A stretch of DNA of 64,000 bases. Source: Monosporascus cannonballus. Its lineage: Eukaryota > Ascomycota > Sordariomycetes > Xylariales. Positions 48,674-63,100 of this stretch are shown here, one piece after another; position 1 is the stretch's first letter; the number at the start of each line of letters is the position of its first letter. The stretch spans positions 1-64,000 of the forward strand of contig QJNS01000699.1 of the NCBI GenBank assembly GCA_004154925.1, read 5' to 3'. The notes under the pieces were generated by a model. It did no database searches. It saw only the letters and a list, made by a program, of their open reading frames with translations, and was not told the origin of the DNA. Both the position numbers and the translations under genes were made by a program.

Positions 48674-50899
48674 TATAATTTATAATCCTTATTTTATAAG
48701 TATTACCGTAAATATATCGAAATATATATTTCGTAATAATGCGATATTAACTTTATAATAATAAAGTAACGCCTTAATTACTGTTTAAAAAAAAGCGATC
48801 GAATATTATTTAATTATTATTAACAAAAGGTTTTAATTATAAATGCTATTTAAATACGTTTTTCGTAATAAAATATATATTATGATTTTTATAATTGTAA
48901 GTTTCGGTTGGGCGAACGTTAATATTACGATATTCTTTTTACGTTTTGATAATTTTTAATTATTACGTTATTGTCGTAATGTTGTACTTCCTTTTAGGGT
49001 TAAGCTATTTTATATTACGTAATCATTATAATGGTATGCCGTTATTTGGCCGTTATTTTTTGTAATTCGGTTATTTATAGCGTTAATAAAATTAATATTT
49101 ATTTTGGTTAATTTTAATATCGTATAGACCTTATTATAATATTATTACGATATCAGCTTAATAAAATATTTTTTATATATATTTCGTATTATCCCTTATT
49201 ATTATTTTAATAATACCTGATATTAATTAGATAATTTAGATTTGCTGGGGTTATTTTTATAAAATTCGGTTATATTAAAATCGTATATTTTAAAATTTGT
49301 AACCGGTTTCTAGATAAAACGGTATAATTCCGGTTATTTAACCTTATATTTAAAGCCGTATTTAATATTTTTAAAATATTATTTAATATCCTTTATATTG
49401 TCCGTATTTGTAACGATAACGCTTTCGGCCCGAATATTTTTTTCTCCGTTTATTATTTTTTGATTTAAAAAATTTAATATATAACGTTAAATTTACGAAA
49501 TATAGAAAATTAAAAATAACTTATATTATACTTGCAATTTTATAGTTACGGCGTAAAAACATTTTTTAACTATAACGAAAAAGCTTATTTATATATCGTT
49601 AAGCTTATTATTAAGCCGTTTTAATTTTATATAATATATATTAACTTAAATCCGGTTTTTTTACAAATATACCGGCGTTATTATAGTATTAGTTAATTTA
49701 TTTTACGTATCGGTTTTATGTTTTAGTTATTAATGCTTTAATCTTTTTTAAAATTCGTTTTAATTTTTCGTATAATTTGTCGCCTTAATATATATTTTTA
49801 TTACGTAAACGTTTCGAGAATTTCGAAAAGTTATTACGGTTTCGTACTTATACTAAAATAGAAGCTATAATTAATAAAAAACGACCAAACGTTAATAATT
49901 TCGAATACGTAATTATTATTAATAACTTTAACTAAAAAATAATTTACTTAATTATTTTAATAAAATAAATAATAATTTCGTAAATATTATTTTATTATCG
50001 TATTAATAATTTTTATTTAATTATCGATTTAAACATAATAAGTTATTAAAATATAAAGCATAATGTTTAAATATTAGTCTAACTTTTTTTAAAAGATTTA
50101 AAATAAATTATATATTATAATTTAATATAATTATAGCTGGAATACTATATAAATAATATATATCGAAAAAGAAAATATCGGCGAAAGTAATTACGGACGT
50201 ATTTATAATAACGATAAAATAAAGTATTTTTATAAATTTATTAATTATCATCAAAACTTATTCGTAAATATATTCGAATTTTTTGCAAAAAGAAAAAAAA
50301 CCGCCTTAATTTAGAAAAATATTATTCTATAAAAGGAACGAAACGGATAAAGGGTTGAAAAAACCCGTTAATAAAATTTTGGACGCTTTAATACGGCTGT
50401 AAACGTAATAATCTTATACGAATATAACTATATTCCGTAATAAACATTATTAATAATAATTTTGTTGTAATAAATCATATATTTTAAAATATTTTAGCTA
50501 ACCCATAAACATCATACTATAATTGTAATATAATATTTATAATTTTAAGATATTATTATTTAATAAAATAATTTATCTTTAATATAAATACGTCCTTATA
50601 TCGTTTTATAATTGGTTTTCGTAATTTTAAACGTTTTACAGATATTTAATTTAAACTGTTTATAAATTAAGTTTACGAATATTGCCAAAATATTATTAGT
50701 TAATATGGACGATTTATAAGCGCTATCGATTAATACGTTTATCGGTTGGTTAGCGTTTATAGTATATATTTTAAGGGGGATTTTTTATTACGTGGATAAA
50801 AATATTGTTCGATATCGATACATTACCTTATTATTAATCGTATTATGGCGGTCCGCAAATTAAACGCCGAGTTAACGCGATAATACGTCCGAAACCGTA

Positions 50900-53800
50900 A
50901 TTTTTTTCTAATTTATAAATTATTTAAAACTAGAAATTTCTAAAAAAATTCGCATTAACGTATTTGGCGTTAATTTATAAGTTTTCTAATAACGAAATAT
51001 TATAAGTTTTTATAATTAATAATAATTTATACGGATATTTCGGCATTTTATAATTTCGGGTATTATTTTTCGAAACTTTAATAATAATTAACTGTTTTTT
51101 ATCGTAAATTTTGTAATTATATTTTATTAAATTATATTTTATTAAAAAAAGGCGATAAGCTATAAAACGTTTAACGTATCGTATTATGAAAATATTTTTC
51201 TTAACGTTTAATCGAAAATATCAATTTTTAAAATTATTTTATACCGAAAATTTTAATATAATAAAACCAGTATTATAAAAAAAGTATTTTTAAGGTATTA
51301 AAAAACCGTTATAACATTTTCCATGAAAAAGCTTATTTATTTCATTTTATTTATTAAAATAATTAAAAATTTTATAATTAATAAAAAGCATTTTATAAAT
51401 CGCTGGTAAATATATATAAAATCGAAAAAATGTTGTAATTTTCGTAACGTTCTAAGAATTTTTATTATTAAATAATTTTATTTTTTTCGGGCGTTATAAT
51501 AATACCGTTAACAAAAGTTTTTCAGCTTAAATAATATATTTTAGTTTCGTTGAATTTGTATTTCCGAATATTAATTACTAATTTATATTTATAAAATAAC
51601 GGATTATTTTATATATATAATACTTATATTTTTTCTTATTTTTATTACAAATTAAAATATCGTTAAAATAAATTATAATATATTTATTTAAAAGGCCGAA
51701 TAATATATAATTAATAAAATATTAAAATAAGTTCGAGACGTTAATTATATCGAAATTCATAATAAAGTATTTAAATAATCCAAATCGGATTATAAAAATT
51801 ATTTTTATTTTTTTAAAAGCGATATATAAACGATTAAAGGCCGTAACGATATCGAATTTCGTAAATATTTATGCCGAATAAAAGATATTTAAAGTTTCCC
51901 GGATCAAAGAAATAAAGTAACGGTAATTAACGTAAATACGTATTTTATTTCTCGGTTTTTTTACGAGCAAAATAAAAGTTATTCTTAAAGAATTATTAAG
52001 GCGAATAAAACTCTTTTTAAATAGTTATCGATATATTTCCATACCTTTAATAATTTATAAGGAAATATAATTTTAATATAGCTATATAGTGGCGTTTAGC
52101 TTGAAAGCAATTCGATTTTACAGTCAAAAGGTCGGTGCGGTAATAAAAAGTTGGCATTGCGAAAGATAAACGCCTTTGTTAAATTATAGTATTTAGGTAA
52201 TAACTTTTTTAAAATCTTAATTATCATTATCGGTGGTTTGTCGTCGAAATACTTTTATATTTTTTTCGATTACGTAACGTAATTAAAACGTTTCGATTTT
52301 CCAGTTATAAAAAGCCTATAATTTATAAAGAATAATATTCGGATTAATATTATTAATTTAAATAAAAAAATTATATAAAACCGCAATAAATATTAACGAT
52401 ACCGTTTTATTTGCAGATAATAATTAAAAAGATAAAATAACAATTTTACGTCATACGTTGATAAGGGCGAAAAATTTGGCGAAGGGTATAAAATTTATTA
52501 TTACGTTTTTTATATGGCAAAATATTAGAAAATTAATGATACGGAATAATTATACCGTTACGGGTATAATATTAAAGTAAGACAAAAAGACTAAAAAGAT
52601 AAGGGGTGATTTTGTCGAAAATAAAAAAGCAGAGAATTTCGATATCGTTTTGTTATTTATACGTATTATTATTGCCGTTTAATTAATCGATGCGTTATAT
52701 TTTCGAAATTAAATTAATTCGAAAATAACGTTAAAATTATTTAAGAGCTATCGGTAACAAATAAGATTTTTTATAACGGAGCTTATATAAAATCGTATTA
52801 TATAGGCTGTCGTAACCGAATTAGTTATAGTTTTATTTGTTAGTTTTAGTTAAGGGAATTAAAGAGTTAAGTAATAAAAAAATATTATTTTAATATGTAA
52901 ATTTATTATTAATAAATTTTATAAGCAAATATTCGTAATTTATTATAAATTGTACCTGTAATACCGTATTATTATTAAATTATAAATAAAATAAAACGTA
53001 AAAAGATATATTAGAATTTATAAAACGTATATATAAATTTAATTTATTATTATTTTAATAATTTAATGGGCGCCTTTAATTGCAACTTATTTTAAAAGTG
53101 AAATATTTTTATTATATTGTATTAGTATTTGGTTGCGATATTATAAGTATTATATTAATCGTTATAGGCTATAGGTATTAATTAAGGTATATAAAGGAAC
53201 AATATCTTTTTTTGTAATATATATGAAGGTTTAGCTTATGCCTGCGTTATTTTTTTTCGGTTAAAAAAAGGCGGGGCTCGGTAACTTTGGTTATTACCGT
53301 ATTTAATTATATAAATTCGGGCACGAAAGACGCCGAGGCGTTCGGCGAACATTACGGTATTGTTTTATTAGTAATTTAGTTTTTGGCTATATATTTACGA
53401 AAAATTCGATTTGTTATATTATTAAAAAGGGTTTTGAATCACCGTATTTATTTTTAATCGTTTTCGAAAATAAGGCGTTATATTTATAAAACGAAAATTT
53501 CTTAAAATGCTCCGTTAACGTGTTGTTATAATATAATAACGTATAAGGCTGGCAGTTACCGGCTTTAATTAGCCAGGTATATAAAACTGCCGATAAAATT
53601 AATAAATATTATTAAGCCTTATTTCAAGGTTTAAAAGTCCTTATAGGTCTAAATTAATATATTAATAATAATATAAATTTAATTTAAAAATAAAAATATA
53701 TTATTTATATCTCGTTAGTTTTATAATTACGTTTCGGAATTCGTAAATTATATTATTATATTATTAGTTTTATTACGTATAAGTAAATAGGTATTATTTT

Positions 53801-54000
53801 AAACCTGTTAAATTATATATATAGTATAATTTGCGGCCGAACAATAAATGTTTCGATAAATTGCAAATTTAGGTATAATACAAAATATTGATTAATATAT
53901 TTTTGGTAGATTATCGCATCCTTAATATCGCCTTTATATATAAACAGTTTAAAATCGTAAAAGCGGTAATTATCCTTTATTTCCAAAAAATTATATCGTA
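50900..54000 (-). pseudogene. Element 5 gag-pol remnant (minus strand)
   Basis: The RT core (51520-51682) is the only securely readable domain. Near 53250-53370 another minus-strand stretch reads ERLGVFRARIYIIKYGN and YRAPPFFNRKK, perhaps from gag. Boundaries are approximate. Confidence 0.6.
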
Positions 54001-54703
54001 AATTCGTTAAAAGTTAAATAATGCCAGGTTATACATTTATTTTAAATAAAATATTAACAAACGACGGTAATATGCCCTTTATAACTGTAACTTATTATAA
54101 CGATTATTTTACGGCGGTTAAACGTTCCCGTAAAGAAACATTTTTAAAGATAAATTATTTCGTTTATTATAACGATTATTTTATAATTACGACACGTTTA
54201 TAAAATTAATTTTGTTCGGCTATAATTTAATTCGTAATAACTAAGTAATGGTAAAGTTAGCGGTTTTTATATAATAACCGTTTTACGTTCGTAAATTGCT
54301 TTTTAATTTAAGTATTTTCGTATTCCAAGCATTAATAAACTTTTTCAAAATTCGCAAAACTATCCTTATATATTTTTTAAAGGTATTTATTTTATTCGAA
54401 AAAATGTTTTAACGGCGTAAAATTGTAAGTAAACCGTATTATAACAGTAGCTAAATAAAGAAATTCTTAAAAAAAATATCCTGGAAGTCGTACGTCGAAA
54501 AAATAATATTACGTTATTATTTTATTTATGTTTAAAAGCAGGTATATTAATATCCGTATTATCCTTTTTAAAGATCGAGAAATCTAGAGATATTATAATA
54601 AGGTAGCGACGTAATAATAGCGAACTTGGAGCGCGGTATAAACGATATTATAACGAAGTTATATAAATTGTTATAAAGTTTGTTTTTTGAAAATATAATA
54701 AAT

Positions 54704-54851
54704 TATTACGGCGCTATACGTCTTTTGGATTCTTGAAAGATATTCTGTTATTATACGAGGAAAAAAAAGAAGCTATCTAGCAAACGCATAACGCTTGCAT
54801 ATATATAGCGAAACTGCGGCTTAAATAAGCCGCTTTGCTAATACCGTAATA
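54704..54851 (-). repeat. Element 5 5' LTR (right)
   Basis: 148 bp, starting TATTACGG and ending CCGTAATA; both terminal dinucleotides have lost their G or C by transition. The GCGGCTTAAATAAGCCGC palindrome is conserved. Confidence 0.9.
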
Positions 54852-57214
54852 GTTGCGAAAAAATAACAAATAAAGATTTATATTAAAAAATAAAAATTTA
54901 AAAACATTCTTAATAAATATTATAAACATTTTAAAATAATAAAAGCAATAAGCCTAAAAAGTCATGTAAATAACGCAAATTTTACTGTTATAAAATTAAA
55001 TTTATAATTAATTTTTATTACTAATAAAACTATAATATAATGATAAGAATTATTTAAAAAAAGAAAAACTAAATTCGATTTAAAAACTAAAGAAATATAA
55101 AAAAAGATACTATATCGAATATATTATAATAAAGAAAATATTTTATTAAATTAAAATTGTTTAACTTTTTAAATGAAAAACTTCAAAAATTTATAATTAT
55201 TTATTAAAAAAGATCATTACTTTGTTTAAAATATTATCTAAATAAACAAATATAAAGAAAATAAACAATTTCTAAATATATACGTATTAATAAAAGTTTT
55301 ATAACATAGAAATATAGATTATTAATTATTATCTTTTTTAAAAAAGATTAATTCCAAGATTTTCTGCCCCGCTTAATTTATAATAAAATATAAATTTAAT
55401 TTATGACGATATTAAAATAAATCTTATTTTAATATTAAGAAAATATTTAAATATTATCGTTATTTTATTTATTATTTATATATATCTTTTAGTTATTTTT
55501 CTACGAAAGTGAAGTATTATTCAATAATATCAAGAATTTATATTTAAAGTAAAATTTTAATAATAATTTTGAAAATTTCACTAATTAATTATATTTAACA
55601 ATATTGATATTTTTTAATCTTTTTCATAATCTTTCTTAAAATATATTGAAAATAAATTATAAAAATAAAACCATAATCTTATTACTTGTTAAAGATTTTT
55701 AATAATAACTTTAAAAATAGCCGTATTAATTTTAAAAGAATTAATATTAAGTAAATAAAAAATTAATCGCATTATTAATTATTGTGAGAATACAGCTCCT
55801 ATAAGGATAAGACTAATAGCCGATCAGCCACCGATTAACCATCGACCTACTTACTAGTATAAATCTACCATCTAGCAGCTAGTAGGAAACGCTAGATAAA
55901 ACTAATCTAATATATTCACTTCTCGGAATCCGCTTTACGACTGGTCGAAGATCATCTTATCCTAGCTTACAGATGTTCGCTGTCTTATAATTATAGGGTA
56001 ATAATAAAAAATATTATATTGTTCTTATATATTAAACATAGTTTATTAAATTTAAATATATTATTAAGTTATAAATCTACAATATATATACTATGTTAGT
56101 AAATAATTTATTTTATATTTTAAAAGCATATTTCTATAAAGAAATCTTAACTTTATTATCTTTATAATTTCGATTGAAATAAGGTTTTACTTTATATATA
56201 AGTTCGAATATACATATATATAAAAAGCCCTACAATTTATAGTTAAAAATCGACTATTTTACTTTTAAATAATAATAATATTTAAAAATTATATTAATTA
56301 TAATATTGTTATTACTTAGAAAATGATACATTTATTAATATTTTTTCGAAATTGTATTGACTTTGTCATAGTATGTCGATAAATAGTTATTGTTATTATT
56401 TAACAAAAATATAAAATTTTGCTAAGGGTTTTAAATCGAATTATTTAAAAAATGTTCTCTAAAATACGCTTTTATTTTTTTAAATTTTTTAAAAAAGTTT
56501 CTTAAAAAACTCTCTAAATATAATAAATAGTTCAAATAAAATTAAAATACGTATAAACCTTCGTTTTAATATCAATCAATATTAAGATATATTAAATTTG
56601 ATCATATATTTAACAATTTACAGTTGCTACAAACTAATAATATAATATATATCGATAAATATATATATAGTTAAAAGTAGAAGATTAAAAATAATTGATA
56701 TATATTAAAATACTATATTTAAAATTGTAGAGATTTTTGTAAACGAAATTCTAAATACCTTAATTATTTCATTATAAAGTTTGTTTTAAATATATAACTT
56801 ACTTAAAAAATTATACAATTTATATTGTATTATTAGTTATCAGATATTTTCATATTTTCTTTTTTTTTTAAAAAAAAGCTAGTACATATTTTTGATAAAA
56901 GTAATACATTAGTTATAAGATACAATAAAGCTGTTTTATTTAAGATTTTAAAAATATAGAATTAAAGAAAAGATCTTTTCTTAAAAATTCTAAACAGTAT
57001 ATATATTATTTTTTTAAAAAATACACTGTATTTTATACGTTATATTTACGTAATTACTAATAAATTATTACGAAGTAATTATTGTATAAATAATTGCTTA
57101 TTTCTTTTCTTAATAAAAAGAAAAATTTTAAACTAATTTTTAATATATACTTATTATTTATCTTACTTTAATTCTAAAACATTTGACAATATATAATATA
57201 TTTAATTATTTCAA
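54852..57214. other. AT-rich gene-free stretch with one low-AT island
   Basis: No coding frame recognised. 55,790-55,990 is a 200-bp island of normal composition (for example CCGATCAGCCACCGATTAAC) with no partner that I can see in this window. Confidence 0.5.
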
Positions 57215-57412
57215 GTGTTTCTAACTATTCAATCATCGCTAATATGGAACAGAAGCCGAAGCTTCTAAATGGTCCGTATACTAGGTTAGCAGTCTAGAAC
57301 ACGTTGTTTTAAGCTAAATTTAAACCAGCTACTTCTTGCAAACTATTAGTTGTCTAGGCCAAATAACAAGCGAAACGAAATATACTCAAGCTTACTACTA
57401 CTAAGCTATTAG
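57215..57412 (-). repeat. tRNA-derived SINE-like repeat, RIP-altered copy
   Basis: Reverse-complement copy of 44386-44600. It carries TAGCTTAGTAG at the A-box position and GGTTTAAATTT at the B-box position (57316-57326), and shares the AAGCTTCGGCTTC body block. Differences from the other copy are mostly transitions. Confidence 0.6.
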
Positions 57413-57767
57413 AACAAAAACGTTAATAATATAAATATTTAAAGAATGTTTAAAACATATAAAGCAGTATAAAATAAGTAATAATAATATAAACATTTAT
57501 CGAAAAATACGTAAATAAGATTAGCTATTGATATTTATTTAATATATATATATATATAGTAAATTACGTCGCTAATTATTTTATTAAAAAAGACTTATTT
57601 ATATATTTTATTATATGCTAATGTCTAGTAAATAAAAGTCTTCGAATTTTTTCGAATTGAAATTATTATTTTAAAATAAAGTAATATATATACTTTATTA
57701 TATTTAATAAGTATTAATTTTATTTTACGTTTTTATAATTATATATATGAATTTAATTATTCCGTTA
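57413..57767. other. AT-rich spacer
   Basis: No feature recognised beyond simple AT runs; it ends with the TA duplicated by the Fot1-type insertion. Confidence 0.5.
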
Positions 57768-59627
57768 ACGTATGACATAAGCTTGCGACTTGAATAAGTT
57801 TGCGATTCGTTTTTTATTACGTTGCAATAAGAAATTTAATTTAATTAACCATAATATATTAAATTCATTCAAATTAATCGGAGTTTTTATCGCTGATTGT
57901 CTTTATATCCTTTTTGCAAGTACGCGTATTATGTCCCGGCTTGCCATAGACGCCATATTTTCGTTTCTTTGTCTAAGCCCTTTTGCAACGATTATTTTTA
58001 GCCGCTATTAGCTGCGATTATTTACTATTACTTTCTTTCGTAGTTATAAAAGTTTGTACTTTTTTATAGTAAATATTTTTCTTTCTTGAAATCGTTTATT
58101 TTTTGTGTTTCAGCGTTTATTAAGAATATGATTTGTTTTGTATAAATAACCGTTTTCTTTTTTTTAAAGAAATAACTTTATACAAAAGTATTAAGTTATT
58201 TTTTATTAAAAGATTAACCAATTTAACTATTTTTATTAGCGAGTTACCTTAATAGTTTTTGATTTTTCTTTGCAAATATCGTCCCCGTAAAATTGCTTTA
58301 ATAATATTCCTAGAGGTTTTTATAGGTGAAAAGATAACAAAATTAGTAAAAGTAAGCGGCGAAATAATCGATATAGGTATAGTTGAAAATTTTAATTCGG
58401 AAAAACCGTAATAAGGATCGAATAAAACTAATTTCGCTTTTGCGGATCCGGATTTAATATTGTCGGTCGTTATAGCAGCTTTAAACGCGTTACGGAAGCC
58501 GGCGATAAAATCTTCTTTGGTAATATAGATAACGTATCGCCGTATAAGATTTTCAATATAAAGCGAATACGCGCGTTATAATATAAAAAAATAGAATACG
58601 TCGAAATATTAAAATCAATAGAAGGAATAAACAAATATATAAAGTATAATAATATCGTTAATTTGGTAATATTTTTCGAATTCGATCGAATAATAGTTTT
58701 TGTAATTATTAACAATAAAAAAACGTTTCGAGTTTTTGGTATGCGTTTTAATATATTTATCGAAATGCTTAATCTATTTTAAACCCAGTTTATTTGTTAT
58801 CTAGCCGTTTTCGCTTACAATAAATCTCCAGTCAGATGGAAATAAGTTATCGGCGAACCAGCGGAAAAAGAGATTTTTCTCGGCAAGGATAATAAATAAG
58901 GATAAAATTTAGCCTTAAAAGTTGACGGCTTATATTACCGTAAATTATTCTTGATTTTCTTATTAAGTATATTAAGGTTTTTTATACTTTTTAACGTTAA
59001 TAATAATTATATTTACTGCTATAAAAAGCTTTATTAAAAATTTCGTTTCGTCGAAATTATAAATATTCTTTTTTACGATATCGTATTTTGCGATTATGAC
59101 TCGAATAAGCTTAAATTATTTTCGAAATATTTCTCGATTTTTATATAAAATTTTTGGATAATATATTTTTTAGTTTAAATGCGTTTCGAATTTTTCTTAT
59201 CGTTTAATAATGTTGGATATTTAATTAACTTTGATACGTTCTATAACGCGTTATACAAATAACAAATTCGCTATATTTTTAACGTATTAACGCCGGATAA
59301 GAAACGTTTACGTATCTAGATTAAGAATTCGTTCGACGATCGATTTCTTTTTGGTTGGCGTTATTTTTCGCAAATTGGGGATAATATCGGCTTGGGCGCG
59401 TTTATCGTAGTATCGAGCTTTTAAGATTGCTTTAACGATATCGTATATCGTATTAAACTTTTTATAACTAAGTTTCGGGGTACGTTTTTTCGCTTAAACG
59501 GCTAAACTTTTTTTATAAAACGATCCATATTATTGGTGTTAAATAATATATGTTTAAAGTTAGTAATCGAAATATAAATAAAAAGCGAGTTGCAAGCTTG
59601 TTTAAGTCGCGAGCTTATATAGTACGT
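57768..59627 (-). mobile_element. Fot1/pogo-type DNA transposon, RIP-inactivated
   Basis: 1,860 bp with TA on both sides and inverted ends of about 50 bp (ACGTATGACATAAGCTTGCG at the left; the right arm reads ACGTACTATATAAGCTCGCG). The interior encodes a minus-strand transposase remnant of the pogo/Fot1 branch of Tc1/mariner. The length is close to Fot1 (about 1.9 kb, from memory). Confidence 0.9.
58310..59525 (-). pseudogene. Fot1/pogo-like DDE transposase remnant
   Basis: The minus-strand frame begins near 59,525 (SRLSEKTYPE). It contains NIYNFDETKF, holding the first catalytic Asp (about 59,050-59,080), then SDWRFIVSENG and TNKLGLK.IKHFDKYIKT. The second motif, LILDGHESH in family members, has become FIVNNYKNYY, so the second Asp is lost. 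The third region (normally LQPLDVG) reads YFDVF. After it come RAYSLYIENLIRR and ITKEDFIAGFRNAFKAAIT, typical of the family C-terminus. Several stops fit Trp or Gln codons. Inactive. Confidence 0.9.
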
Positions 59628-59731
59628 TATATGAAAATATTTAATAATAACACTTAATTTATTATAATAAATATAAATAAAAGTTGTTTTTTTTTAGAAA
59701 TTTTTTTAAGTTAAATAAAACTTTAACTAAT

Positions 59732-60167
59732 TGTTATGACCTAACCAAGGAAGAGTCTTGGAAACGGTCACTTAGTGATCAAAATAGAACCCAAGTGGGT
59801 CGAAACCACGTGACATAGATCCGGAGTAATCTAAGAGATCTAACGGGATTTATATAATCCGGTATAGATCCGGAATAATCCAAAGGATTTAACGGGATCT
59901 ATGCAGTTATTCGGTATAGATCTAGAATGATTTAAAGGATCTAATAAAATCTATAAAAAATATATACGCTTATTATTTCTACAATTTAAATAATATTCAC
60001 TTATAAGCTTCACTAATATAAATTATTTAAAGAATAATTTTGGTACTTCTAATATTACAAAATATAATACGCTAATATATTTATTGCTTAAAATTCTACG
60101 ATATTCCTATTAATATATATCTGTACGATTAAGATTTAATAATTAATTAAACCGCCGAGCCGTTATA
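59732..60167 (+). repeat. Element 3 5' LTR
   Basis: 436 bp, beginning TGTTATGACCTAACCAAG and ending CCGTTATA. Assignment rests on the shared tail and the adjoining internal sequence because the second LTR is not visible. It holds a tandem repeat, listed separately. Confidence 0.8.
59816..59954 (+). repeat. Three-copy tandem repeat inside element 3 LTR
   Basis: Units starting TAGATCCGGA at 59816, 59865 and 59917 (period about 50 bp) share the TAATCYAAAGGATCTAACGG core; the third unit is the most altered. Confidence 0.75.
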
Positions 60168-60199
60168 CGTTATAAGCTTTTATATAATAATACCGTTAA

Positions 60200-63100
60200 T
60201 CTTTGAGCAATATTCTCGATATTATATTTACTAATAAGTAACTTGAATGATTTATTTACCAGGTTCTTGATAATCTAGATATTGAAATAGAATCCGAAAC
60301 GGAAAAAAATAATTTCGCCTTTTTTGCAAAAATTTTTTTCGACGCCTGGATATTATAGATAAACGTATTTTTTAGTTTGAAAAAGATAATAATAATTTTA
60401 TGATGTTTTTTTAAGCCGCTTATAAGAAATTTAAGAGAAAAAAGACTTTTAAAATTAAAAAACTTTTTTAAATAAACTATGTTATTTAGCTAAATTTTAC
60501 TAAGAAACCAGAAAAAGTTTTTAAGCCTTTTAAGCTAGAATTGTTTTACAAAACTTCGATTAAGCTATAACTATTTTTGACTTAATGCCGAATATATTTC
60601 GGATATTTTCCTATTTAACTAATTACGTTTATTATACAAGTTAAATTCGTAATCGGATAACTTATTAAAAACGTAATTATTTAATTCGAATCCGTTATAA
60701 AAAATACGTAATTTTGTTAATCGAGAAAACAAACCCAGAAATAATACGAATATATAATTATTATAAATAATTCGAATAAATATTAACGAAAACTTTGAAA
60801 ATAATAAACGAAAAAATAAAAGCCGAAATATAAGTCCAATAGTTTTAATAAAAGAGTTTAATATTTAATTACGACAATACGTTCGTTCAACTAATTTTTA
60901 AGCTAAATTAAAAATTAAAAATATTTATAGCTAACGTTTGGGACGATTAAAAAAGATATAAATTTTTTAAAATTTAATCGGCTTAATTATTTATTGAATT
61001 ATATGGTTATAGTAATTAAGATTAACGATCAATAATATATTTAACGTATTAAAGACATTAAAGAACAAAATAATAATAAACCACGATATATAGCTAATAT
61101 CAGCGTTTTTCGACGAGGTAATACTTCTTACAGCACGAAACTAAAACCTATAGAACTAGGAGCTATTTATAGAAAGAATTAAAATTAAACCAAATATTTT
61201 GATTTTAATAAAATAGAATATAAGGCAGTATAATATAAGACATTTAAAAAGCTCCGTTAGGATAACTAGAAACTCGTATCAAAAGAATAATCTAGAAAAA
61301 ATCAAAAATATAAAGATAAATCTATTAATATAATTCGACTTAAGTACGTACTAGGTCTTCTATGGCGAAAAGTCTAATAAAGAATGCGAAAAGCTAAAAA
61401 GTTGACTCGATAAGCATTACGATTATAATAAGAAAAATTATAAGAATAGTTACGAAAATATTAAAACTAAATAAAAAAAATCTGTCTCGAAACTCCTGAT
61501 CGATATAGCAAAATATACGCCATATATTGTCGACGACGAGAATATTCCAATTACGAAAAATGAAAATAATATATTTACGAATAAATTACCCACATATATT
61601 ATAAAAGATTTAATTTTCAAAACCATATTAGAAATAACAAAAATAATAAATAATAATATCAACATTTTCAATTTATAACGTTAAGAAACGATATTTATTA
61701 GCTAGTTAAGGCAAAAAGCTAATCCGAAAAAAATGGTGTCCGTAGAAAAAACATTTTTTATTATTACGAATAATATAACCATTAAACAAAAAAGGAGTTA
61801 ATCTAGCACATAATAAAAAAAACATTACTAAAAAAACTATTTGAAATTTCCATTTTTAATTGGCATGTATTATAAACTATAACGAAAATAAAGTGATTAA
61901 AGACAAATACGTTAATTTATAAGCGAACTTTAGAACGACAATTAATATAACGTATAATAGAATACGATTAACACTATAAAAATATTTTACTAAATAAAGA
62001 AAAAAATTATAACAAAATTAAATATAATTAATATAATTTGAAGAAACAATACGTCAACAATAACGATAAACATAGCAACTTAACGCGTTATATATAAAAG
62101 TATAAATAAATTTCGATAAATTCGAATAAAAATTACAAAAAGAAAGTTACTTATAAAAAAGTTATAAAATAACGAAACTTAAAGAAATTAGAAATAATTC
62201 CTAAAAAAGGCTTTAAACGTAACGACAAAAGCCGATAATAACTTTATTACTTTAGATATACGAATCGGAACGTATTAATATACTGTAATAATAAATTGCA
62301 AAACTTTGGACAAAATTATACTATACCAAATATTGTTAATAAATTTAAACTGCTATAGAAATATAAGTTAAAACTTTATATAGTTACGAATGCCGAATAT
62401 TAGAAATTCGCTTATAATAACGAGAAGATTCTATATAAAATTAATTATTTCGAAAATTTTGTCTAAAAACGATATCAAATAATTAATTTCGATATGATTT
62501 TATTTAAAAATTACGATATAATCTTAGAATTACTAAAATACACTAGTATAGAACCTTAATTAATAGAAAAACTGGCCAAATAAGATTTATCTTATATTCT
62601 GTTAATAGATAAAAAAGAAAAAAATGCAAATCTTAATATTCGACCGAAAATAACGACGAATATAGATATAAAAATACGACAAAAATCGTATTACGTAAAA
62701 GAATAAAATATAAAGAAAAGGAGCATTAAAGAAATATACAACGTATTATTATTATTATTAAAGCGAAATTAAAATAATTAAATAATAATTTAAAACAATA
62801 ACTCCAAAAGTTAAAAAAATCTAACTAATATACTACTATAATATTACCGATGTAAATAACTTTTTAAGAAAAACTTGATACGAAATTATCAGAATATAAC
62901 GAATAGGATTATAAAATAATACTTAAGGAAGGGTTTTCGACTAAGTTTAATCTTATTTACAACCTTAACGAAACGAATTACGCGTTTTTAGAAAATATCT
63001 AAAAAATCGATTACAAAAGAGATAAATTTAACCTTCGAAATTATTAACAGGTTATATAATATTTTTCGTACTAAAAAAACGGAAAATTGCGCCTTGTAAT

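Larger units (their letters stand above)
47567..54851 (-). mobile_element. Element 5: Gypsy-like retrotransposon, RIP-inactivated
   Basis: 7,285 bp between two 148-bp direct LTRs that start TGTTACGG and end CCGTAACA (left copy). The RT region is on the minus strand at about 51520-51682: IYFNDILICNKNKK followed, one frame over, by NIRKYKFNETKIYYL, the usual Gypsy continuation (DI.KCEF..TKYLG). The right LTR is therefore 5'. The interior is nearly pure A/T with C almost only in CpG. Flanking GTTTT and GTTGC do not form an exact target duplication. Confidence 0.85.
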
